From Paramesorhizobium sp049065735 (GTDB taxonomy: Bacteria; Pseudomonadota; Alphaproteobacteria; Rhizobiales; Rhizobiaceae), in assembly GCF_049065735.1 (NCBI RefSeq), contig NZ_JBAKHD010000007.1, positions 119,671 to 183,670 on the forward strand: a stretch of 64,000 nt of DNA, read 5' to 3'. Shown one piece after another: positions 17,054 to 24,715 of the stretch. The notes beneath the pieces are model-generated. The model had not been told where the DNA came from and searched no databases. It was given only the letters and a program-made list of their open reading frames with translations. The first letter of the stretch is position 1; each line of letters opens with the position of its first letter. The position numbers and the translations under genes are program-made.

Positions 17054-17065
17054 TGACATTTGTCA
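17054..17065. promoter_or_regulatory. Putative SorC-type operator TGACATTTGTCA upstream of ABC2
   Basis: Exactly the same 12-base palindrome as at 7399, in the divergent spacer between the ABC2 operon (leftward) and the FMN riboswitch/ribB unit (rightward). Candidate binding protein: the SorC half of the fusion at 8628 or the SorC protein at 367. Confidence 0.5.
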
Positions 17066-17181
17066 ATTGCCCGATTAGAATCATTTTCCCGAACGCGCGA
17101 AGCCAAAGTGACGCCGTTCGCCTTGCCCACTGAAATTGCGCCTACCGTCTTGCATTTTGATGGCCGCTTAAATTATCTAAG

Positions 17182-17336
17182 CAGCGTTCTCAGGGCGGGG
17201 TGGAATTCCCCACCGGCGGTATCGGGAGAGATCCCGGAGCCCGCGAGCGCTTTCGGGATGATCCCCGAGAGGTCAGCAGATCCGGTGCGATGCCGGAGCC
17301 GACGGTATAGTCCGGATGGAAGAGAGCAATGCTGTG
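17182..17336 (+). ncRNA. FMN riboswitch (RFN element)
   Basis: The conserved RFN blocks appear in order: CAGGGCGGGGTGGAATTCCC with CACCGGCGGT, then a variable arm, GCCCGCGAGCGC, GAGGTCAGCAGATCCGGTG, GCCGGAGCCGACGGTATAGT and CCGGATGGAAGAGAGC, closed by a P1 helix from GCAGCGTTCT and GAGAGCAATGCT. It lies 111 bases upstream of ribB, as expected for FMN repression of riboflavin genes. Whether control is by termination or by hiding the ribosome site was not resolved. Ends are approximate. Confidence 0.93.
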
Positions 17337-17447
17337 GCTGCCGCCCCTCGTGCCGGCAGCGCGTGGCTTTGTTCGCCCAAGGGATATTTTGCGCTCGGTC
17401 ACGGGCACGAAGATGCCGCCAGCCGGCTAACCCTTGAAAGGCTTGAA

Positions 17448-18128
17448 ATGACTATCTCTAAAATCGAAGACGCAATCGAGGCGATTGCCCGTGGTGAAAT
17501 GGTCATCGTTGTCGACGACGAGGATCGTGAAAACGAAGGCGATATCATTATCGCATCGGACAGCATCACGCCGCAGACGGTCGCTTTCATGATGAACCAT
17601 GCCCGCGGACTGATCTGTGTGGCGATGGAAGGCGAGCGGCTGGACGCGCTCGATCTGCCCCTGATGGTGCCGCGCAACACCGAATATCATAAAACGGCAT
17701 TCACGGTTTCGGTCGATTATATTCCGGGCACCACGACAGGCATTTCCGCCGCTGACCGTGCCAAAACCATCCGGGCGCTGGTTGACGATGGCGCCCGCCC
17801 CGAGGACTTCGCCCGTCCGGGGCACATCTTTCCGCTGAGAGCCAATCCCAAGGGCGTTCTCGGTCGTCCGGGGCATACCGAAGCCGCCGTCGATCTGTGC
17901 AGGCTGGCCGGGCGCTATCCGTCCGGCACGATCTGCGAGGTGGCCAATGACGACGGGACGATGGCGCGGCTGCCTGAACTCATGCTCTTTGCAAGGAAGC
18001 ATGGTCTGTTGCTTGTCACGATCAAGGATTTGATCGGGTATATGGAGGAGCGCACCCATGTGAATGGGGTGTTGGAGATGGCGGGAACCGAGGAAAGCCG
18101 GAGATCAGGCAATCCCGCGCGCGTCTAG
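17448..18128 (+). CDS. ribB: 3,4-dihydroxy-2-butanone 4-phosphate synthase (RibB)
   Basis: A 226-aa RibB that converts ribulose 5-phosphate to L-3,4-dihydroxy-2-butanone 4-phosphate plus formate for riboflavin. Diagnostic are VVDDEDRENEGDIIIA (about residues 21-36, metal/substrate acidic loop), FMMNHARGLICVAM, the Thr-rich TAFTVSVDYIPGTTTGISAADR, RPGHIFPLRA and GHTEAAVDL. No GTP cyclohydrolase II (RibA) domain follows, so it is the single-domain form. The ATG at 17448 fits the family start; the frame is open further upstream across the riboswitch. A stand-alone FMN-regulated copy inside the polyol island is unlinked to other rib genes here. Confidence 0.95.
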   Translation: MTISKIEDAIEAIARGEMVIVVDDEDRENEGDIIIASDSITPQTVAFMMNHARGLICVAMEGERLDALDLPLMVPRNTEYHKTAFTVSVDYIPGTTTGISAADRAKTIRALVDDGARPEDFARPGHIFPLRANPKGVLGRPGHTEAAVDLCRLAGRYPSGTICEVANDDGTMARLPELMLFARKHGLLLVTIKDLIGYMEERTHVNGVLEMAGTEESRRSGNPARV

Positions 18129-18159
18129 TGCCGATTGTGTTTTGATGGAATCGCGAGAC

Positions 18160-18345
18160 ACCCCCCTCTGTCCTGCCGGACATCTCCCCCTCAAGGGGGG
18201 AGATTACGCCTTCATCGACGCTTGGCACCAATCGCCAACCTTGCAAAATGGACGCGGACCGCGATATCAGCCAATCTCCCCCTTTGAGGGGGAGATGCCC
18301 GGCAGGGCAGAGGGGGGTACTGTCCCGCCGATGCTTCCGTTTAAA
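18160..18345. repeat. RIME-like intergenic inverted repeat, copy 2
   Basis: Same arms as copy 1 (CCCCCCTCTGTCCTGCCGGA at 18161 and CAGAGGGGGG at 18308-18317) with inner arms CCCCTCAAGGGG and CCCCTTTGAGGGG. The tail TTTAAACGGAAGC, which is at the left end of copies 1 and 3, is here at the right end in reverse complement (about 18330-18345), so this copy is inverted relative to them. It fills the gap between convergent ribB and the DhaK-DhaL gene. Confidence 0.75.
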
Positions 18346-18367
18346 AACAAAATACCCTAAAACCCCA

Positions 18368-20083
18368 TCAGCCCCGATGCTCGCCAATGCGGGTCGCGAT
18401 GGCCTTGGCTATCAGGGCGAGCGACATGGCGCCCGGATCGGGATGGCCGATGCTGCGTTCCGCGAGCGGGCGGGCGCGGCCGAGGCGGGGGGAGAGGGGC
18501 GCTGTCGCCTCCGCTGCTGCCTCTGCGACCGCGGCGGCATTGGTCCATGCATTTGCCAGCGATTGCCCTTCCGATATGCCTTTTTCCAAGGTATCCACGA
18601 AGGGAATGAGGGCATCGACCAGCGTCTTGTCGCCTATTTTCGCGCCGCCGATTCGCGTGACGTCGTTGACCGCGGCGCGCGCGCCCTCAGCAATGGCGGA
18701 CGCATCCAGACCGTCGGTATCGGAGAACGCGCTGCTCCACGATCTCAAAAGCAAGCCCCAGATCGCGCCCGATGTGCCGCCCGCCCGGTCCGCCCAGGCG
18801 TCGCCCGCTGCCGCGAGGGCCGATTTTGCCCCGGCACCGCTTTCGATAGCCGCATGGATCGCCTTGTTCGCCGCGGTGGCGCCCCGGCGCATGCCCTGAC
18901 CATGATCGCCATCGCCGGCATAGGCATCCATCCGGCCGAGATCCTGCTCGCTTTTATCAAGCACATCGACGATTGTGCCGAAGAGGGCGGCAAGGCAGGC
19001 CGCATCGCGTCTGGAAACCTCCGACGAAGGAGGAAAGGCCGATGTTTCGTCTTCGGCGCTCGGAACCGCCTCAATTCTCTCAGTCCGGAAGGATTCTCCG
19101 CGCCGGAAGGCGGGTGTGTCGCAGGGGGCGAGCCATAGCTGTTCAAGCTCATCGTCTAGCCAGGTGATGGTGAGGGAGCAGCCCTGCATGTCGAGGCTGG
19201 TGACGAGTTCACCGACTTCGCCGCCCACGATCGCGACATCATGAGACCGCAGCGTCTTCTCCACGGCGCTCCAGAGGACGAACAATTCCTCATATTTGGT
19301 CGCGCCGAGGCCATTGAGCAAAATCGCCGCCCGTTTTGCGTTGGCGGGCCGTTCCTTCAGCAAGGTGCTGACGAGGAGGCTTGCGAGCTCCGTCGCCGAG
19401 ACGAGATCGGTTTCCTGAATCCCCGGCTCTCCATGGATGCCAAGGCCGATTGCCATCCGGCCTGCGGGCACCGTGAAGAGCGGCTCCTTTGAGCCCGGCA
19501 GCGTGCATCCGCCGAAGGCGACGCCGAGCGAAGTGGTTCGCGCATTGGCATGGCGAGCCACGCGTTCCACTTCGTCAAGCGACATTCCTGCTTCGGCGGC
19601 GGCGCCCGCGATCTTGAACACGATGAAATCCCCCGCAATGCCGCGGCGCTGGATGTGACGGTCGGCGGGCGCGCTCGCGACATCATCGGTGACGGTCACG
19701 ATCCTGATATCGATCCCCTCTGCCCGCAACCGCTCTGCGGCGACGCCGAAATTGAGCACGTCGCCGGCATAATTGCCGAAGCCAAGCAGGATGCCGCCGC
19801 CGTGATTGGCCTTGCGGCAGACCCGCGCGATGGCCGCGGTCGAGGGAGAGGCGAAGATCTCACCGGCAACCGCCGCATCGGCCATGCCGGGGCCCACATA
19901 GCCTGCAAAGGCTGGATAGTGGCCGGAACCGCCGCCGACGATCACGGAAACCTTGCCGCGCGGCACTCTGGTCGAACGGATGACACCGCCTGGAACGAGA
20001 TGGACGTAGCGGCTGTAGACATTGGCAAAGCCTGCAAGGGCTGAAGCCGCAAAATCCTCTACGTCGTTGAGTATCTTGGTCAT
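18368..20083 (-). CDS. Single-chain DhaK-DhaL kinase (ATP-dependent dihydroxyacetone/tetrulose kinase)
   Basis: A 571-aa protein fusing DhaK (about residues 1-330: VGGGSGHYPAFAGYVG, GFGNYAGDVLNFGVA, substrate His in GLGIHGEPG) and DhaL (about 370-571: DAYAGDGDHGQGMRRGA, GGTSGAIWGLLL, IGDKTLVDALIPF, LAERSIGHPDPGAMS). This is the eukaryote/Citrobacter-style ATP kinase layout. The start is the ATG at 20083 with GGAGGAGAG upstream; the same frame stays open far upstream, antisense to transketolase, but that part is not coding. Divergent from tkt-fbp-fba. The product, DHAP or an erythrulose phosphate, would feed those enzymes. Confidence 0.9.
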   Translation of the reverse strand: MTKILNDVEDFAASALAGFANVYSRYVHLVPGGVIRSTRVPRGKVSVIVGGGSGHYPAFAGYVGPGMADAAVAGEIFASPSTAAIARVCRKANHGGGILLGFGNYAGDVLNFGVAAERLRAEGIDIRIVTVTDDVASAPADRHIQRRGIAGDFIVFKIAGAAAEAGMSLDEVERVARHANARTTSLGVAFGGCTLPGSKEPLFTVPAGRMAIGLGIHGEPGIQETDLVSATELASLLVSTLLKERPANAKRAAILLNGLGATKYEELFVLWSAVEKTLRSHDVAIVGGEVGELVTSLDMQGCSLTITWLDDELEQLWLAPCDTPAFRRGESFRTERIEAVPSAEDETSAFPPSSEVSRRDAACLAALFGTIVDVLDKSEQDLGRMDAYAGDGDHGQGMRRGATAANKAIHAAIESGAGAKSALAAAGDAWADRAGGTSGAIWGLLLRSWSSAFSDTDGLDASAIAEGARAAVNDVTRIGGAKIGDKTLVDALIPFVDTLEKGISEGQSLANAWTNAAAVAEAAAEATAPLSPRLGRARPLAERSIGHPDPGAMSLALIAKAIATRIGEHRG

Positions 20084-20215
20084 TCCGCTCTCCTCCATCC
20101 AGTGTGCTTCGTTCCATGTGAGCCTCCTGCTTACAGCGGAAGCAAGATTTTCGACAAGCGTTTCGTTGCTGATGCGTTCGACTGCTGGCTCAGGCGATCC
20201 CGTGCCGCTCTCGAT

Positions 20216-20268
20216 AATGTGACACAAAATCATCATAAAAAATGTGATTTTGAGATTGATTGTTGTGA
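20216..20268. promoter_or_regulatory. Repeated AATGTGA motifs in the divergent DhaKL / tkt promoter region
   Basis: AATGTGA at 20216-20222 and 20241-20247 and TTGTGA at 20263-20268 lie about 25 and 22 bases apart, i.e. roughly two helical turns, in an AT-rich stretch 50-100 bases before the transketolase start. The first resembles the right arm of the inverted repeat before the ery DeoR gene (39176). It could bind a DeoR-type regulator; weak evidence. Confidence 0.3.
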
Positions 20269-20314
20269 TTTCGCCCCATTTGGCGTAATGAGAATCTGAT
20301 TGGAGGAATTTCAC

Positions 20315-22324
20315 ATGCCCAAATCGACATCCGGCCTTTTCGAGCTGGCCAATTGCATTCGCGCGCTTTCCATCGATGCCGTCGAGGCGGCCAATTCGGG
20401 CCATCCCGGTATGCCGATGGGGATGGCAGACGCCGCTGCGGTGCTGTTTTCCAATCATTTGAAATTTGACGCCGCGGACCCGTCCTGGCCGGATCGCGAC
20501 CGTTTCGTGCTGTCGAACGGGCATGGCTCCATGCTGCTCTACAGCCTGCTCCATCTGACGGGTTACGAAGGCGTGACGCTCGATGAGCTGAAGAATTTCC
20601 GCCAATGGGGTTCGAAGACGCCGGGCCATCCTGAATATGGGCATACGCCGGGCGTCGAGACGACGACGGGTCCGCTGGGGCAGGGGCTGGCTGGAGCCGT
20701 CGGCATGGCCATTGCCGAGCGCCATCTCTCCGATGTTTTCGGCGCGGGCCTTGTCGATCACCGCACCTATGTCTTCTGCGGCGATGGCTGCTTGATGGAG
20801 GGTGTCGGGCAGGAGGCCGTTTCGCTTGCCGGTCATCTCGGTCTCGGCAAGCTGATCGTCCTTTACGACGACAATTCCATTACCATCGACGGCCCCACCT
20901 CCGTCTCCTTCACGGAGGATGTGCCGGCCAAGCTGGCGGCGTGCGGCTGGCATGTGCAGCGGGTGGACGGCCATAATCACGCCGCCATTGACGCGGCTAT
21001 TTCCCAGGCGAAGGCGGAGGAGAGCAAGCCGTCGCTGATCGCGCTGAAGACCGTCATCGGTTTCGGCGCGCCGACGAAGGCGGGCAAGAATTCCTCCCAT
21101 GGCTCGCCGCTTGGGGCAGCGGAAGCCGTTGGCGCCAAGGCCGCCATTGGCTGGACCTCGGCGCCCTTTGAAATACCTGCTGATCTCTTGCAGGAATGGC
21201 GCGCCATCGGGCGGCGGGGGCAGACGGCGCGCAGTGAATGGGCGGATCGGCTGGCGGCGGCAGAGCCAACGCTCGGCGCGGAATTCCAGCGGCGCATGCA
21301 GGGATCGCTGACGGAGAGCTTCGACAAGGCCATTGCGGAAGCCCGGACGCGGCTTTTCGAAGCGCCGCAAGCCGTCGCAACCCGCAAGGCCAGCCAGATC
21401 GCGCTCGAGACGCTGACCGCCGCGCTGCCGGAAATGCTGGGCGGTTCTGCCGATCTGACCCATTCCAACCTGACGCGGGTGGCAGCTGTCGATACGGATT
21501 TCACCGCCAGCTCTCCTGGGCGCTATGTCAGCTACGGCGTGCGTGAGTTCGCCATGGCCGCGGCTATGAACGGGATGGCGGTGCATGGCGGCATCATTCC
21601 CTATGGCGGCACCTTTCTGGTGTTCTCCGATTACTGCCGCAATGCCATCCGGCTTTCGGCTCTGATGGGAACGAGGGTGGTCTATGTGCTCACCCACGAT
21701 TCCATCGGGCTTGGCGAAGATGGCCCCACGCACCAGCCGGTCGAGCATATGGCGAGCCTCAGAGCCTTGCCGAACCTGCATGTGTTTCGCCCAGCGGATG
21801 CGGTCGAGACGCTGGAATGCTGGGAAATCGCATTGCGCGACGGTAACAAGCCCTCGGTCCTGGCGCTTTCCCGGCAGAACGTTCCGCAGCTTCGGCGGGA
21901 GCCGGAAATGGAAAACCGTTCCGCCAAGGGCGCCTATGTCATCAGGAACACGGCGGGTAAGCGTGACGTGACGCTGCTGGCGACAGGCACGGAAGTCGCG
22001 CTGGCCGTGTCGGCGGCGGAAGAACTCGCAAAGGAGGGGATCGCTGCGGCGGTCGTCTCGATGCCGAGCTGGGACCTCTTCGAAGCGCAGCCTCGGGAGT
22101 ATCGCCGCGAGATTCTCGGCAGTGCGCCAAGGCTTGCCATCGAGGCCGCATCCAAGTTCGGCTGGACCCGATATGTCGAGAGCGAGGACGACGTCATCGG
22201 CATGGACGGCTTCGGCGCGTCCGCCCCTGCCGAAGTGCTTTATGAAAAATTCGGCATCACCAGGGAAGCGATCATCGAGCGCGTCCGTGAAGTGACAGGT
22301 GCGGTCCATGAATCCGTTGCCTGA
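20315..22324 (+). CDS. tkt: Transketolase
   Basis: A 669-aa full-length transketolase, the thiamine-diphosphate enzyme moving C2 units between ketose and aldose phosphates. Visible: substrate-binding His in SGHPGMPMGMAD and LSNGHGSML, the ThDP motif CGDGCLMEGVGQE ... YDDNSITIDG (about residues 153-195), catalytic Glu in VREFAMAAAMNGMAVHGG, and HDSIGLGEDGPTHQPVEH. The ATG at 20315 has GGAGG eight bases upstream; an in-frame TTG at 20300 precedes the site. The stop overlaps the next gene. With FBPase and aldolase it could process D-erythrose 4-phosphate from the ery pathway; a formaldehyde-using variant cannot be excluded from sequence alone. Confidence 0.93.
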   Translation: MPKSTSGLFELANCIRALSIDAVEAANSGHPGMPMGMADAAAVLFSNHLKFDAADPSWPDRDRFVLSNGHGSMLLYSLLHLTGYEGVTLDELKNFRQWGSKTPGHPEYGHTPGVETTTGPLGQGLAGAVGMAIAERHLSDVFGAGLVDHRTYVFCGDGCLMEGVGQEAVSLAGHLGLGKLIVLYDDNSITIDGPTSVSFTEDVPAKLAACGWHVQRVDGHNHAAIDAAISQAKAEESKPSLIALKTVIGFGAPTKAGKNSSHGSPLGAAEAVGAKAAIGWTSAPFEIPADLLQEWRAIGRRGQTARSEWADRLAAAEPTLGAEFQRRMQGSLTESFDKAIAEARTRLFEAPQAVATRKASQIALETLTAALPEMLGGSADLTHSNLTRVAAVDTDFTASSPGRYVSYGVREFAMAAAMNGMAVHGGIIPYGGTFLVFSDYCRNAIRLSALMGTRVVYVLTHDSIGLGEDGPTHQPVEHMASLRALPNLHVFRPADAVETLECWEIALRDGNKPSVLALSRQNVPQLRREPEMENRSAKGAYVIRNTAGKRDVTLLATGTEVALAVSAAEELAKEGIAAAVVSMPSWDLFEAQPREYRREILGSAPRLAIEAASKFGWTRYVESEDDVIGMDGFGASAPAEVLYEKFGITREAIIERVREVTGAVHESVA

Positions 22325-23336
22325 TCTGAAGCTCGAGCTGGAAGGCGACGTCAGCGCGCTGAACCATAAGCCGGTGGAGCGCTATCTGTCCGGCTGGGCG
22401 GGCGGCGACACCGACCGCCAAGCGGTCGCGGAACTGCTTAAGGCGATCCTTCGCGGTGCCGCGGTTTTGTCGAAGCGCATCGCGGCAGGCAAGCTTCCGG
22501 GCGATCCGGGCCGGCTGGTCGGCTCGAACACCGATGGCGACCGGCAGAAGAGCATCGACGTCGGCTCGCACCGGCTTTTCGTCGATCTGCTTATCGCTGC
22601 CGGAGCCGCACAAGTCTTATCAGAGGAAGCGGAACTGCCCATCATGGGGCAGGCCGGTGGAAACTATGCCGTCGCAATCGATCCCCTGGATGGTTCCGGC
22701 AATGTGGGGCTTGGCGCGCCCCTGGGGACGCTCTTTTCTATTCTGCCCAATCGGGCCGGGGTCGATCCCTTCCTGCAGCCGGGGCGCGAGCAGGTCGCGG
22801 CAGGTTATGTTTCCTATGGCAATTCCGTCGATCTTGGCTTCTCGGTGGGCGAGGGGCTGGTGTTTGCCACCATGGACCCTGAGAGCGGGCGGTTCTTGAT
22901 CGTCGCGGAGAAGGTCATGCTTCCCCGCGAAACCGCCGAGCTCGCTTACAACGCCTCCGTCTACCGCCATCTGCGGCCGGGCATGAAAGCCTATGTGGAC
23001 GATTGCCTGCAAGGCAAGGCCGGCCCGCGCGGGCAGGACTTCAACATGCGCTGGCTGGGGGCGGCTGTCGGCGAACTGCACCGGATTTTGCAGAAGGGCG
23101 GTTTGTTCTTCTATGTGGACGATCAGCGTCCCGGCTATGAGCAGGGACGTCTGCGCCATGTCTATGAAGCGAACCCCATTGCATTCCTGTGCGCTTCAGC
23201 GGGCGGAAAGGCATCGGACGGGCATCAGCCGATCCTCGAAAAGCAGCCGCAAACCTATCACGGGCGCACCAGCCTCATCTTCGGGTCGGCTGAGGAGGTC
23301 GACACGGTCTGCGATTATATCGCCCGCCATCAATAG
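22308..23336 (+). CDS. fbp: Class I fructose-1,6-bisphosphatase (FBPase/SBPase type)
   Basis: A 342-aa class I FBPase. The metal-binding motif AIDPLDGSGNVGLGAPLGTLFSI is at about residues 123-145, with upstream EEAELP as the Glu-Glu pair and the C-terminal YEANPIAFLCASAGGKASDG. It overlaps the transketolase stop; the start is ATG 22308 (GTG 22299 also possible). In Calvin-type operons this enzyme (CbbF) also removes phosphate from sedoheptulose bisphosphate. That activity would suit assimilation of erythrose 4-phosphate here. No phosphoribulokinase or Rubisco gene is in the window. Confidence 0.92.
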   Translation: MNPLPDLKLELEGDVSALNHKPVERYLSGWAGGDTDRQAVAELLKAILRGAAVLSKRIAAGKLPGDPGRLVGSNTDGDRQKSIDVGSHRLFVDLLIAAGAAQVLSEEAELPIMGQAGGNYAVAIDPLDGSGNVGLGAPLGTLFSILPNRAGVDPFLQPGREQVAAGYVSYGNSVDLGFSVGEGLVFATMDPESGRFLIVAEKVMLPRETAELAYNASVYRHLRPGMKAYVDDCLQGKAGPRGQDFNMRWLGAAVGELHRILQKGGLFFYVDDQRPGYEQGRLRHVYEANPIAFLCASAGGKASDGHQPILEKQPQTYHGRTSLIFGSAEEVDTVCDYIARHQ

Positions 23337-23350
23337 CAAGGGACAACGTC

Positions 23351-24415
23351 ATGGCACGTATTACGCTTCGCCAATTGCTGGATCATGCCGCCGAACATGG
23401 CTATGGCGTTCCGGCCTTCAACATCAGCAATATGGAGCAGGCGCTGGCGGTGATGGAAGCTGCCGATGCGACGAAATCGCCTGTCATCATGCAGGCCTCG
23501 CGCGGCGCGCGCAGCTACGCCAATGACATCATGCTCCGGCACATGATGGATGCGTGCGTCGAGATTTATCCGCATATCCCCGTCTGCGTTCACCTTGACC
23601 ATGGCAATGAGCCAGGCACTTGCATGACTGCCATCCAGTCCGGCTTCACCTCAGTCATGATGGACGGCTCGCTGGAGGCGGATGGCAAGACGCCCGCCGA
23701 CTGGACCTATAATGTTGATGTCACGCGGCAGGTGGCCACCATGGCGCATCTCGGCGGCATTTCCGTCGAAGGCGAGCTCGGTGTTCTCGGCTCGCTGGAG
23801 AGCGGCATGGGCGATCAGGAGGACGGGCACGGCGCCGAAGGCCAGCTTTCACACGATCAGCTGCTGACCAACCCCGATGAAGCCGCGAAGTTCGTCGCGG
23901 AAACCAAGGTCGATGCGCTGGCCGTCGCCATGGGCACAAGCCACGGCGCGTATAAATTCACCCGCAAGCCTGACGGCGATGTTCTCGCGATGCATGTCAT
24001 CGAGGAAATCCATCGGAAGCTGCCGAATACGCATCTGGTCATGCACGGCTCCTCATCGGTGCCCGAGGAATTGCAGGAAATCATCAACCGCTATGGCGGC
24101 GACATCAAGCCGACATGGGGCGTGCCGGTGGAGGAGATCCAGCGGGGCATCCGCAACGGCGTGCGCAAGATCAACATCGACACGGATTGCCGCATGGCGA
24201 TGACCGGCCAGGTCCGCCGCGTGCTCACCGAAAACCCGGCCGAGTTCGATGTCCGCAAATATATGAAGCCCGCGATGGCAGCGCTGACGAAGCTTTGCCG
24301 CGAGCGTTTCGAGCAGTTCGGCACAGCAGGGCACGCCGAAAACATCGCGCCATTGACCCTCGCCGAGATGGCCCGGCGCTACAAGACAGGTGAGCTCGAT
24401 CCGGTTCTGGCCTGA
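23351..24415 (+). CDS. fba: Class II fructose-1,6-bisphosphate aldolase (CbbA type)
   Basis: A 354-aa Zn-dependent aldolase. Motifs: GVPAFNISNMEQALAVMEAA, Zn ligands in CVHLDHGN (His-x-Asp-His) and VMHGSSSVPEE, the GVLGSLESGMGDQEDG loop typical of the Calvin-type subgroup, and KINIDTDCRMAMTG. It condenses DHAP with glyceraldehyde 3-phosphate, or with erythrose 4-phosphate to sedoheptulose bisphosphate. Third gene of the tkt-fbp-fba operon, 14 bases after fbp, closed by the terminator at 24438. Confidence 0.93.
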   Translation: MARITLRQLLDHAAEHGYGVPAFNISNMEQALAVMEAADATKSPVIMQASRGARSYANDIMLRHMMDACVEIYPHIPVCVHLDHGNEPGTCMTAIQSGFTSVMMDGSLEADGKTPADWTYNVDVTRQVATMAHLGGISVEGELGVLGSLESGMGDQEDGHGAEGQLSHDQLLTNPDEAAKFVAETKVDALAVAMGTSHGAYKFTRKPDGDVLAMHVIEEIHRKLPNTHLVMHGSSSVPEELQEIINRYGGDIKPTWGVPVEEIQRGIRNGVRKINIDTDCRMAMTGQVRRVLTENPAEFDVRKYMKPAMAALTKLCRERFEQFGTAGHAENIAPLTLAEMARRYKTGELDPVLA

Positions 24416-24437
24416 CTTCCCCCGAAGGCCAGCACGG

Positions 24438-24479
24438 CAGCACCGCACGTCCTTTTGATGTGCGGTGCTGTTTTTATTT
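24438..24479 (+). terminator. Rho-independent terminator of the tkt-fbp-fba operon
   Basis: Arms CAGCACCGCAC (24438-24448) and GTGCGGTGCTG (24460-24470), 11 bp perfect, loop 11 bases, followed by TTTTTATTT. It lies 22 bases after the fba stop. Confidence 0.9.
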
Positions 24480-24498
24480 GGGGGGTAGTGCGTTTTGT

Positions 24499-24683
24499 TT
24501 TTTGACGGAAGCGTTGGCNGGACAGCGCCCCCTCTGTCCTGCCGGACATCTCCCCCGCAAGGGAGGGAGATTACGCCTTCATCTGTGCTCGGCGCCAATC
24601 GCAAACGTTGCAACGAGCGGCGGAAGGCAGTGCCAGCCAATCTCCCCCCTTGCGGGGGAGATGTCCGGCAGGACAGAGGGGGG
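24499..24683. repeat. RIME-like intergenic inverted repeat, copy 3 (contains one undetermined base)
   Basis: Core arms 24528-24683 (CCCCCTCTGTCCTGCCGGAC ... CAGAGGGGGG) as in copies 1 and 2, preceded by the shared tail TTTGACGGAAGCGTTGGC in the same orientation as copy 1. Base 24519 is N, so assembly there is uncertain. It separates the fba terminator from the convergent dehydrogenase gene. Confidence 0.75.
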
Positions 24684-24715
24684 CGCCTCGCGATGCCGTT
24701 AAAACGTAAATTGCG

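Noticed and set aside
18368..22309. A 1313-codon leftward open frame covering the DhaK-DhaL gene and the antisense of transketolase.
   Set aside because: Only the part from ATG 20083 has family resemblance and a ribosome site. The upstream 740 codons are antisense to a clear transketolase gene and have no protein-like pattern, a usual effect of GC-rich codon bias.
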